This document shows, one piece after another, positions 18,415-27,007 of a stretch of DNA of 64,000 bases. The notes under the pieces were generated by a model. It was not told where the DNA came from. It worked only from the letters and a program-made list of their open reading frames with translations, and made no database searches. The DNA comes from CAWBLP01 sp963789495 (lineage in GTDB: Bacteria; Pseudomonadota; Alphaproteobacteria; Acetobacterales; Acetobacteraceae). A program made the position numbers and the translations under genes. The DNA lies in assembly GCA_963789495.1 (NCBI GenBank), contig CAWBLP010000003.1:85766-149765 (forward strand), read 5' to 3'. Each line of letters starts with the position of its first letter. Position 1 is the stretch's first letter.

Positions 18415-19300
18415 GGGGCGGGAACCTCGCAGATCAGAATGCTGCCGGTGTCGGATTCGGTGATCACCAGGCTGCGTCCGTCAGGCGTCACGGCGCAGTT
18501 GGTGGTCATCCGGCCGGCAGCAGGATTGGATGCGATAGAGCGGCACGCCGTGCGCGTCCACCACCCAGACGCAGCCATGGCCGGGGTTGCTGATATACAG
18601 CCGGTCATGCGCGTCCACCGCCAGCCCGTCCGGGCCGGACTGGCCGGGCGGCACGCGGGCGAAGCACTGCGCCTTGCCGACCACCGCGTCGTTGCGCAGG
18701 GCGAAGCGCCACACCTCGCAGGACCGCGTCATCGCCACATAGACATGGGTGTTGGCGGCGTTCAGTGCGATGCCGTTCGGGCTGGGGCAGGTGCCCGAGC
18801 AGCCGGTCGGCCGGCCATCCGCGTGATAGCGCCAGACCCGGCCGGTCGGGTCCTGCAATCCGGTCTGCCCCTGGTCGGTGAACAGCACCGAACCGTCCGG
18901 ATGCAGCACCAGGTCGTTCAGGCCCTTGAAGCCTTCGCTCATCACCGTCTGCAGCACCGGCGAGGCGGCGCCGTCGCCGGGATCGATGCGCATCAGCCCG
19001 CGCCGGTAGTCGGCGGCGAGCAGCGATCCGTCGGGACTGACCTGCAAGCCCGTTCGGCCAGCCGTCATAGTCGGCGACCAGCGTCCACTCGTCGCCCTCG
19101 ATGCGGAAGATGCGGCCGTACGGGATATCGACCACGTGCAGCCGGCCCTGCGCGTCGAAGCACGGGCCTTCCAGGAAACAGTCCACCGGCGCGCCGGCGC
19201 GGTTGGCGTCGGCCCACTCGCCGCGCTGCATGCGGCGGAACCGATCCGGCATGCGCGTCAGCACGCGGGTGGGGAGTTCTTGCGGGGGTGCGAACCACAT
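18411..19300 (-). CDS. SMP-30/gluconolactonase-family beta-propeller protein, frameshifted
   Basis: A calcium-dependent lactonase-like six-bladed propeller. Recognisable pieces are FLEGPCFDAQGRLHVVDIPY, LVADYDGWPNGL, QVSPDGSLLAADYRRGLMRI, GLNDLVLHPDGSVLFTDQG (metal-binding Asn), PNGIALNAANTHVYVA and GPDGLAVDAHDRLYISNPGH. Two extra bases, near 19046 (cttgcag) and 18517, separate the frames; corrected length is 296 codons. The start ATG at 19300 gives MWFAPPQELPTRVL, although an upstream start is possible. It precedes and overlaps the HMGL-like gene, so a sugar-acid or lactone catabolic operon is likely. The true substrate is unknown. Confidence 0.8.
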
Positions 19301-19848
19301 GCCGAAACCGTGCGGCGGGACGCGCCGGAAGGCAAGCGGCGGCCAGGCGAGGAATCGCACCGACCAGGCGTTGTTGCTCGCACTACCCCGCATTCCAGGA
19401 GCCGCGCATGCTTCACCAACGCAGCCGGGACCTTTCGCGCGGCCCGCAGCCGCCGTTGCACCGGGACAGCAGCGACGGCTGGGACGTCGTGGCCGGCTCG
19501 GTCGGCATGATCGGCGCATTGGTCGGTCGCAAGACGGCCGCGCAGGCCGCGACGGGCCCCGGCCACTCGACCGTGACGATTTCCCCTGCGGCATTCCGCG
19601 GCTCATGGCGGGCTTCACTGCGGACGGTCAGGTGAACGAGACGGTGCTGGACGCGCGGGACGGCCGCTTCCGACGGTCCTGGCGGAAGCGGTGTCGGGAC
19701 CGTGCCGCAATCCCGATGCCGGAGGCGCTGCCGGGCGCGAACGGTTGGCAGAGCGGTCGGACCGCGCAGACGCGGCTCGAGGAACTGGACTTTCCCGCCG
19801 ATCCGTCGATAGAGACGCCGGATACTTCTGCGCGGGCACCGCATCGCC
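19301..19848. other. No recognised gene between divergent genes
   Basis: This 548-bp stretch separates the minus-strand SMP-30 gene from the plus-strand methyltransferase. All frames are open for long distances because of high GC, but none shows a family pattern, a consistent ribosome site or a clear start. A plus-strand frame from 19409 (MLHQRSRDLSRGPQPPLHRD) is the best candidate for a small gene, and I could not support it. Confidence 0.35.
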
Positions 19849-20463
19849 ATGGGGCTGTATAACGACGTCGTGCTGCCGCGGCTGTGCCACCTGGCGATGC
19901 GCAATCATCGCTTGCTGCCCTACCGCCGTCGTGTGGTCGGCATGGCCGAAGGGCGCGTGCTGGAAATCGGCGTCGGCTCCGGACTGAACCTGCCGCTCTA
20001 CGGGTCGGGCGTGCGCGAGGTGCTGGCGCTCGACCCGGGCGCCAGGTTGCTCGACATGGCCCGGCGAACGCCCGCGCCATCCGGCCGGGCGGTGGAGTTC
20101 GTCGAGGCATCGGCGGAGGCGATCCCCATCGACAGCGGCAGCATCGATACGGTGGTGATGACCTGGACGCTGTGCAGCATCGCGCATGCCGATCTCGCCT
20201 TGGCGGAGATCCGGCGCGTGCTGCGCCCGGCTGGCCAGTTGGTGTTCGTGGAGCATGGGCTGGCGCCGGATGCGTCGGTGCGGCGGTGGCAGGACCGGCT
20301 GACCCCGGTCTGGAAGCGGATCAGTGGCGGATGCCATCTGAACCGGCCGGTGCAGCCGCTGATCGAATCCGGTGGATTTCGTATTGAGCGAGTTGACGCC
20401 GGCTACATGTCCGGGCCGAAGCTGCTGACGTTCTTCTCCGAGGGTGTCGCGCGGCCGGGCTGA
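19849..20463 (+). CDS. Class I SAM-dependent methyltransferase
   Basis: A 204-residue methyltransferase. The SAM-binding motif I LEIGVGSGLNLPLY lies near residues 38-51, motif II acidic VLALDPGARLLDMARR follows, and the post-motif TVVMTWTLCSIAHADLALAE is typical of the Methyltransf_11 group. The later RVLRPAGQLVFVEHGLAPD and the conserved C-terminal GYMSGPKLLTFFSEGVA resemble small phospholipid-type methyltransferases of proteobacteria, but the substrate is not known. It stands alone and is convergent with the first liv operon. Confidence 0.87.
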   Translation: MGLYNDVVLPRLCHLAMRNHRLLPYRRRVVGMAEGRVLEIGVGSGLNLPLYGSGVREVLALDPGARLLDMARRTPAPSGRAVEFVEASAEAIPIDSGSIDTVVMTWTLCSIAHADLALAEIRRVLRPAGQLVFVEHGLAPDASVRRWQDRLTPVWKRISGGCHLNRPVQPLIESGGFRIERVDAGYMSGPKLLTFFSEGVARPG

Positions 20464-20606
20464 CGCGGTGTCATGCGGGGCGGTCGCGGACACTTAGCTC
20501 GTCATGGCGGGCGCAGACCCGATGCGCGTTGCGACGGCAGGCCAGCACCGGCTCACCGCCGACACCGACCCAGCCTTCGCGGCGGGCACGTTGCACACTT
20601 GCCGTC

Positions 20607-20629
20607 CTGGCCGGGCCTGACCCGGCCAG
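20607..20629. repeat. Palindrome of the ggccgggcctga-type REP family
   Basis: The inverted repeat has arms ctggccggg and cccggccag around cctga. It lies in the gap between the methyltransferase and the end of livM. A close relative occurs at 30282-30302 (tggccgggcctgatccggcc), and both are followed by a related gatcgtcccggtggagatggc or atctccatcggaacgattg sequence. It may act as a terminator for the convergent genes. Confidence 0.55.
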
Positions 20630-20709
20630 CTACGCTCGACCGAGCGTGCAGCGCGACCCGATCGTCCCGGTGGAGATGGCTGGGTCAGGCGCGGCGCAGC
20701 GGTCCCAAG

Positions 20710-21728
20710 TCACGGAACGCCGGGCCGCATTGCCATGCCGCCGCCGCGTCCCACTGCGCGCGGCTGGCGCATGCTTGTCCAACGCGCCTGCAAGGAGCCC
20801 AGCAATCCCTGCGGCAGGAAGATGATGAACACCACCAGCAACGCGCCATAGACCAGATTGTCCCAGCCCACCGCCGCCGTCCCGAAATAGATGCGCAGTG
20901 TTTCGGCCAGCACGATGGTGATGATCGCGCCGACCGTCGGGCCGAGCAGCACGTAGAGGCCGCCGACCACTGCGGCGAACACCATCTGCAGCGACACCGA
21001 AATCGCCGCTGACCGTGTCGGGCGAGATGAACATCTGATACTGGCAGTAGATCGCGCCGGCGAACGCGGTCATCGCCGCGCTCAGCACGGTGATCTTCAG
21101 CTTCTCCACCGTCACGTGCACGCCGGCGGCGCCGCAGCAGCATCTTCGTCCTCGGCGATCGCCTCCAGCGCATAGCGCAGCATGCTGCGATCCACCCGCC
21201 AGCGGATCAGCAGGCCGGCCGCCCAGACGGCCAGCGCGATCAGATACCAGGTCTGCTTGCCGGTGAACTGCAGCGCATAGATCGAGTGCCCGCCTTGGTA
21301 GCGCTCCGGCGTGTAGCCGAGCGAGCCGCCGGTGATGTCGCGCGATGCGGTCACCACCTGCAGCACGATCGCGCTCAGCGCCAGGGTCACCAGCGCGAAG
21401 TAGTGGCCGGTGATGCGGAATCGCGAGCAGGGATAGGCGATCACCACGGCCACGATGCACGGCGGCCAGCATCGCGATCGGGATGCCGATCCACGGCGTC
21501 AGGTGGAAGATGATTCCACAGCAGCGCGGTGACATAGGCGCCGATGCCGAAGAACCCGCCATGCCCGAGCGACACCAGGCCGAAGCGTCCCATCACCGAC
21601 CAGGACGTGTAGACGAACGACCAGATCAGGATGATGACCATGATGTGCAGCGGATAGGGCTCGTGGTACACGAACGGCAGCGCGATCAGCGCCGCTCCGG
21701 CGATCGCCCAGGGCGTCCAGCCCTTCAT
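20710..21728 (-). CDS. livM: Branched-chain amino-acid-type ABC permease LivM, frameshifted
   Basis: Inner-membrane permease of a liv-type importer. Pieces in three frames read continuously: the start MKGWTPWAIAGAALIALPFV, then SLGHGGFFGIGAYVTALLWN (the LivM signature), HYFALVTLALSAIVLQVV, a loop with EAIAEDEDAAAA, then VTVEKLKITVLSAAMTAFAG, SLQMVFAAVVGGLYVLLGP and IIFLPQGLLGSL. Extra bases are inferred near 21512, 21457 and 21004 and a missing base near 21131, giving 339 codons. The start overlaps the livH stop as ATGA. The substrate may be a branched or aromatic acid rather than an amino acid, given the neighbouring catabolic genes. Confidence 0.85.
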
Positions 21729-22599
21729 GAGCGCCGCGCGATCAGTCCCTGCGGGCGGGCGAACATCATGACGACGAAGAACACGAAGGCGAACACGTAG
21801 CCCCACTCGAGGTCCATGTACAGGCCGGCCACCGAGATGATCTCGGCGAACACGAAGGCGGCGACGAAGCCGCCGATCATGTTGCCCAGGCCGCCCAGCA
21901 CGCAGATCATGAAGGTGATCGGGCCGAAGGTCAGGCCGATGAACGGGTGCACATCGTATTGCAGCACCAGCAGGCAGGCGGCGAGGCCCGCGAGCACGCC
22001 GCCGATCGCCGAGGTGATGAGGTAGACGCGGCGGGTGTCGACGCCCATCAGCGGCATGATCTGCCGGTCCTGCGCGATGGCGCGGATCGCCGTGCCGATA
22101 TAGGTGCGGCTGAGGAACAGATACACCGCGACCATCCCCGCCAGCGCCGCCCCGAAAGCCAGCAGCCGCGCATAGCTGATGATACATGTCGGCCACGTCC
22201 AGCACCGGCAGCCGAATGCCCAGGTTGCGGAAGTCGATGCCGAACGCGACGGTGGCAACGCTTTGCAGGAAGAACAGCACGCCGCCGGTGGCGAGCAACT
22301 GGTTGATCGGCGCCTTGCCCAACACCGGCTGGATCACCAGCACATGCAGCAGCACGCCCAATCCGCCGACAGCCGCCATCGACAGCAACGCGGCCACCAC
22401 ATACGGGACATGATACACCGAGTACAGATAGTACATCGCAGTACATGCCCAGCATGATCAGTTCAGCGTAACAGATCCACACCACGTCGATCACGCCGAA
22501 CACCAGGTTCAAGCCCAGCGCGAGCAGTGCCAGCACGCCGCCGAGCAGAACGCCGTTGATCAGGGCCTCGAGCAGATAGATGTCGAAGAAGTCGAACAT
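21725..22599 (-). CDS. livH: Branched-chain amino-acid-type ABC permease LivH, frameshifted
   Basis: Second inner-membrane permease of the first liv operon. It starts MFDFFDIYLLEALINGVLLG and contains ALGLNLVFGVIDVVWICYAE (the LivH entry helix), QPVLGKAPINQLLATGG, TAIRAIAQDRQIMPLMGVDT (the cytoplasmic coupling loop) and a final MIGGFVAAFVFAEIISVAG. Extra bases near 22440 (tactgcg) and 22181 (tatcatc) break the frame. Corrected length is 291 codons, as expected. It follows the livF stop by 7 bases and overlaps livM. Confidence 0.86.
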
Positions 22600-22606
22600 C
22601 GCTGTG

Positions 22607-23324
22607 TCACACTCCGAGGTAGGACTCACGGATCGACGCGCTCTCGCAGCAATTCGGTCGCGCTGCCGCTGACGCGGATGCTGCCGGCCTCCAGCAGATA
22701 GGCGCGATCCACCACGCGCAGTACCTGGTGGACATTCTGTTCGACGATCAGCACGGTCAGGCCGCTCGCGCGGATCCGTTCGACCAGTGCGAACACCTGC
22801 TGCACGATCACCGGCGCCAACCCCGCCGACGGCTCGTCCAGCAACAACAGCCGTGGCTCGGACATCAGCGCTCGGCCGATCGCGCACATCTGCTGCTCGC
22901 CGCCCGACATGGTGCCCGCCACCTGGTGCCGGCGTTCCGACAGGCGCGGAAACAGCTCGAACACGAAGTCGAGCCGCGTCGCGGAACTTTGCCCGCGCGG
23001 CGGGGATGAACGCCCCCATGCGCAGATTGTCTTCCACCGTCATGCGCGGAAACAGGCGGCGGTTCTCCGGCACATGCGCAATACCCAGCGCCAGAATGCG
23101 ATGCGGCTGGGTGGCCAGCAGATCGGCACCTTCCATGCGGATGCGTGCCGTCGCGTGGACGGATCAGGCCGGAGATGACCCGCATCAGCGTGGTCTTGCC
23201 GGCACCGTTGGGTCCGATCACCGCCGACCGCCTCGCCGGCATTCACCTCCAGCGAGACGTCGAACAGCGCCTGGAAACTGCCATAGCCGGCATCGACCTT
23301 GGTGAGGGAGAGCATGGTGGTCAT
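22607..23324 (-). CDS. livF: Liv-type ABC transporter ATPase LivF, frameshifted
   Basis: Cytoplasmic ATPase of the first liv importer. The Walker A GPNGAGKTTLMRV, the signature TMSGGEQQMCAIGRALM, the Walker B LLLLDEPSAGLAP and the LivF-type QNVHQVLRVVDRAYLLE are all present but spread over three frames. Extra bases are inferred near 23225 (gtcggcgg), 23143 (acgcatc), 22977 and 22640. After correction the protein has 237 residues and ends SIRESYLGV, a family-like C-terminus. No other decay is seen, which argues for consensus errors rather than an old pseudogene. Confidence 0.86.
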
Positions 23325-23361
23325 CGGCGACGCCACCGGCATGATGCTGTCCGCACCGCCA

Positions 23362-24121
23362 TCACACGCTCACCCGCGCCGCGGTCATCGCCTGCACCGC
23401 CACGGCATCGGTGCCGAGATAGACTTCCACCACGCGCGGGTCGGTCGAGACATCCGCCGGCAGGCCCTCGGCGATCTTCACGCCGTGGTCCAGCACCATC
23501 ACCCGGTCCACCACGCGCATCAGCACGCCCATGATGTGCTCGACCCAGATGATGGTGATGCCCAACTCGCCGCGGATCCGGCGCAGCATGTCGGCGGCCT
23601 GTTCCATCTCCGATTCGTCGAGTCCGCCCAGGCTTTCATCGGCCAGCAGCAGCTTCGGGCCGGTCGCCAGCGCCTTTGCCAGTTCCAGCTTCTTCAATCC
23701 CGCCGCGCCGAGCCCGTCCACCGAGGCGTCGCGGTCGGCCGGCAGACCCACCAGCGCCAGCGCCCGTTCCGCCGCCTCGAACGCCTGGCTGCGCGAATGA
23801 CGGCCCTGACCGTAGAAGCCCGCCAGCGCCACGTTCTCGAACAGCGTGAGCCGATGGAACGGCCGCGGGATCTGGAAGGTGCGGCCGATTCCCCTGTTGA
23901 TGATGCGATGCGGCGGCGCACCGCCGATCTCGTGACCCTGGAATCGGATCGACCCCGCGGTGGGCGCCAGCGTGCCGGAGAGCATGTTGAAAATCGTGCT
24001 CTTGCCCGAGCCGTTCGGGCCGATCAGGCCGAGGATCTCGCCCTGATCGACCCGGAACGACACGTCGGACACGGCGGTGAAGCCGCCGAACCGCTTGACT
24101 CAGGCCAGTGATCTCCAGCAC
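23362..24121 (-). CDS. livG: Liv-type ABC transporter ATPase LivG, one frameshift near the start
   Basis: ATPase partner of LivF. The probable GTG start at 24121 gives VLEITGLS, and one extra base near 24097 (gagtcaag) separates it from KRFGGFTAVSDVSFRVDQGE. The rest is intact: Walker A GPNGSGKSTIFNMLSGTL, the LivG Q-loop region IGRTFQIPRPFHRLTLFENV, signature LKKLELAKALATGPKLLLAD and Walker B region DESLGGLDESEMEQA. Corrected length is 252 residues, the normal LivG size. The start region overlaps the livK stop by about 20 bases. Confidence 0.87.
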
Positions 24122-25449
24122 GGGCCGGGTATCACTTGCGCAGCGTAGGGCGAACTGGCCGGCAGCTTCAGCACCGGCTCGCGCTGCTGCTGCGCCTTCG
24201 GCCACACCACGTAGCTCTTGTCGTCGATGTACTGGATCACCACCGGATAGGCGCGGTCGTTCTGCCCGGCCATGTCGCTGTCCGGACCATCGAACTTCAC
24301 GCCGAAGCCCAGCATGGTGGCGCCATCCGGCATGTCGGTGTCCATCGCGGCCTTGCGCAGATCGTCGGCCGTGATGCCGCCATATTTCTTGATCGCGCGC
24401 GGCAGCACATCCGTACAGGAACACGTAGGTGTTGGAGGCGGCCATGCCGAGATGCGCGGATTTGATGACGGTGTCCGGCTTCAGCCTTCATGTACTCATC
24501 GCCGACCATCTTGATCAGTGGCGGCAGGTCCGGCTTCAGCGCCTTCGGGTTGGTCTCCCAGATCGAGATCGGATCGACGTCGAAGAAGTAGTTGGCGTCA
24601 TTGCCGACCGACTGCTTGATCTTGGTGTAGTCGGTATAGCCGGCGCCATGGCCGACCAGGGCCGAGAAGTGCAGGCCCAGTTCGCGCGCCTGGCGCAGGA
24701 ACAGGCTGATGTCCGGATTGTAGCCGGTGTGGAAGATCACGTCCGGCCGCGCCCGCTTCAGCTTGGTGACCAGCGAGGACAGATCGGGCGAAGCTGACCG
24801 AATAGCCCTCGTTCAGCACGATGTTCATGCCCGCCTTCTTGGCGCCCTCGGCATTGCCCTTGGCGACATCGGTGCCGTACGGACCGTCTTCGTGGATGAT
24901 CGCGACGCGCAGGTCCTTCGGGTCCTTGCCGAGCTGCGCCTTGGAATAGGCGGCGATCATCGCGGTGGAAGCCAGGCCCCATTGCGTGCCATAGGGCTGC
25001 GGCCGGAACACGTAGTGCAGGTGGCGGTCCCGCAACACCGGCGAGGCGATGCAGGTGGTGATCCACATGAACTTCTTGAATTCCTCGATCCGCGCCGCGG
25101 CCGGCACGCATTCGGCGGAGGAGTAGAAGCCCAGCAGCATGTCCACCTTTTCCTGCTCGATCAGGCGGACCGCTTCATTGATCGCGACATCGGGCTTGCT
25201 CTGCGCATCGGCATAGACCGCATCGATCTTGTAGCCGTCGACGCCGCCATGCGCGTTGAACCAGTCGATCATGATCTTGGCGCCGAGGTAATGCAGTTCC
25301 GAACCGCCGCCGGCAAACGGGCCGGTCAGGTCGTAGACCACGCCAATTTTGATTTTCTTCTCCTGGGCGACGGCGCCCCAGCAGACCGGCAACCCGACAG
25401 CAACGGCGAACAGCCCGCACAGTATGCGGGCGAGCCCTCGACGAAGCAT
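24100..25449 (-). CDS. livK: Liv-type periplasmic substrate-binding protein, frameshifted
   Basis: Solute receptor of the first liv importer. The signal peptide is MLRRGLARILCGLFAVAVGL ending near VAQ, followed by EKKIKIGVVYDLTGPFAGGG, the entry pattern of type I periplasmic binding proteins. LLGFYSSAECVPAAARI and VAIIHEDGPYGTDVAKG follow. Extra bases near 24787, 24482 and 24412 separate the pieces SSLVTKLKRARPDVIFHTGY, SAHLGMAASNTYVFLY and VLPRAIKKYGGITADDLRKA. Corrected length is 449 codons, long but within the range seen for amide/urea or aromatic-acid receptors. The divergent RND operon starts 196 bases away. Confidence 0.84.
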
Positions 25450-25644
25450 CGCAACCTCCCTGAATGTTTTATTGTGTCGTGCGCTGCTGGCGACAGCTTA
25501 CCGGGGGTTCGGCACGGAATGTCAAGGACTACTCGCGGGATGTTACCTGAAGGTAGTTGACCGCCGTCCGGGGTTGCCGCAATTGGCTGCCGCCCCACCT
25601 GATCCTGTTGCGCCGCAGCAGGCGCATCTGGAAGGACCGAGCGA

Positions 25645-27003
25645 ATGCCGTTGCGACGATTGGCCGCACTGCTTGCGGCCATGCTGTGCCTGTGCGCCCC
25701 GGCGCGTGCTCAGATGCCAGGCGGCCCGCCGGCGGTCGGAGTCGTGACGGTGCGGCAGACCGAAATCACCCAGACGTCCGAATTCGTAGGGCGCATCCAG
25801 GCGGTGGACCGCGTCGCGCTGACGGCGCGCGTGACGGCGTTCCTGGAGGAACGGCTGTTCACGGAAGGCGCGGAGGTCAAGAAGGGCGATCTGCTGTACC
25901 GGTTGGAGCAGGCGCCCTTCGAGGCCGCGCTCCAACAGCAGCAGGCGGCGGTGGCAGAGTCGAGCGCCCGGCTGGCCAATGCCAACATCCAGCTCAATCG
26001 CGTCCAGTCGCTGCTGAACACGCCGGCGGGCCAGCGCTCCTCGGTGGATGACGCGGTTGCCAACCAACGTGCCCAGGCGGCGCAACTGATGGCGGCTCAG
26101 GCGCAGCTACAGGTTGCGCAGATCAATCTCAACTATACCCAGATCCACGCCCCGATCACCGGCAAGATCAGCCAGACCAATGTCAGCATCGGCAACGTGG
26201 TGTCGCCGAGTTCCGGCCCGCTAGCCACCATCGTCAGCCAGGACCCGATGTATGTGCAGTTCCCGATCGCCATGCGGGCCGAGAACGAGTTGGAGAAGCG
26301 CTATGCCGATAAAGGCGGCATGAACGCCGTGGTGGTGAAGGTGCGGCTGCCCGACGGCACGCTGTACGATCAGGAAGGCAAGATCGACTACATCGCGCCG
26401 ACCGTGCAGGCGAACACCGATACCATCGTGATGCGTGCCCGCATCGCCAATCCGGTGCACGGAGCAGCGCAGGCCGGTCAGCCGGTGGATCGGCCGCTGA
26501 CCGACGGCGAATTCGTCACCGTGCTGGTGGAAGGCATCCAGCCGCTGGTCGCGCTGGGCGTGCCGCGGGCGGCGGTGCTGTCGGATCAGCAGGGCGACTA
26601 CGTATACGTGGTGAACGCGCAGGACCACGTAGAGCAGCGGCGCATCCAGCTCGGCCAGTCCACCCCCACCACGGCGATCGTGACCGCAGGCCTGAGGGAA
26701 GGCGAGCGGGTGGTGCTGGATGGCATCCAGCGGGTGCGGCCGGGTATCCAGGTCACCCCTGGACCGGCCAGCCCGCCGCCCCAGGGGCCCTCGCCACCTG
26801 GCCAGCCGAATGCAGGCGCCGGCGCGCCGGGGACCGCTCCGGCTGCCGCATCGGGCGGTTCCGCCGTCTCGGGTGCCAAGCCCGCGGCTCCCGGAGCCAA
26901 ACAGGGCGAAGCCGAGGACAGTGCCTCGGGCGCCACCTCCAGCGCCGGCGCCGGCACCAGTGCCGGCGCCACCGGAAGCAGCAAGACGGGGACGGGGCGC
27001 TGA
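25645..27003 (+). CDS. RND efflux periplasmic adaptor (membrane fusion protein)
   Basis: Links the inner-membrane RND pump to an outer-membrane channel. The signal peptide is MPLRRLAALLAAMLCLCAPARAQ. The barrel-sandwich start VGVVTVRQTEITQTSEFVGRI, an alpha-hairpin with RLANANIQLNRVQSLL, the lipoyl half LNYTQIHAPITGKISQTNVS and the beta-barrel LPDGTLYDQEGKIDYI follow in order. The last 80 or so residues are an unusual low-complexity tail rich in Pro, Gly, Ala, Ser and Thr with no known domain. The gene lies 4 bases before the pump gene. No outer-membrane factor is encoded nearby, so a shared one is likely. Confidence 0.93.
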   Translation: MPLRRLAALLAAMLCLCAPARAQMPGGPPAVGVVTVRQTEITQTSEFVGRIQAVDRVALTARVTAFLEERLFTEGAEVKKGDLLYRLEQAPFEAALQQQQAAVAESSARLANANIQLNRVQSLLNTPAGQRSSVDDAVANQRAQAAQLMAAQAQLQVAQINLNYTQIHAPITGKISQTNVSIGNVVSPSSGPLATIVSQDPMYVQFPIAMRAENELEKRYADKGGMNAVVVKVRLPDGTLYDQEGKIDYIAPTVQANTDTIVMRARIANPVHGAAQAGQPVDRPLTDGEFVTVLVEGIQPLVALGVPRAAVLSDQQGDYVYVVNAQDHVEQRRIQLGQSTPTTAIVTAGLREGERVVLDGIQRVRPGIQVTPGPASPPPQGPSPPGQPNAGAGAPGTAPAAASGGSAVSGAKPAAPGAKQGEAEDSASGATSSAGAGTSAGATGSSKTGTGR

Positions 27004-27007
27004 ACGC

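Noticed and set aside
19409..19635. Possible small gene on the plus strand starting MLHQRSRDLS
   Set aside because: No recognisable family, no good ribosome site, and other frames are equally open.
3090..24100. Frameshifts caused by miscalling at methylated GANTC sites
   Set aside because: Two sites (near 3095 and 24097) involve gactc-like sequence, but most do not, and many gantc sites elsewhere are in intact genes.
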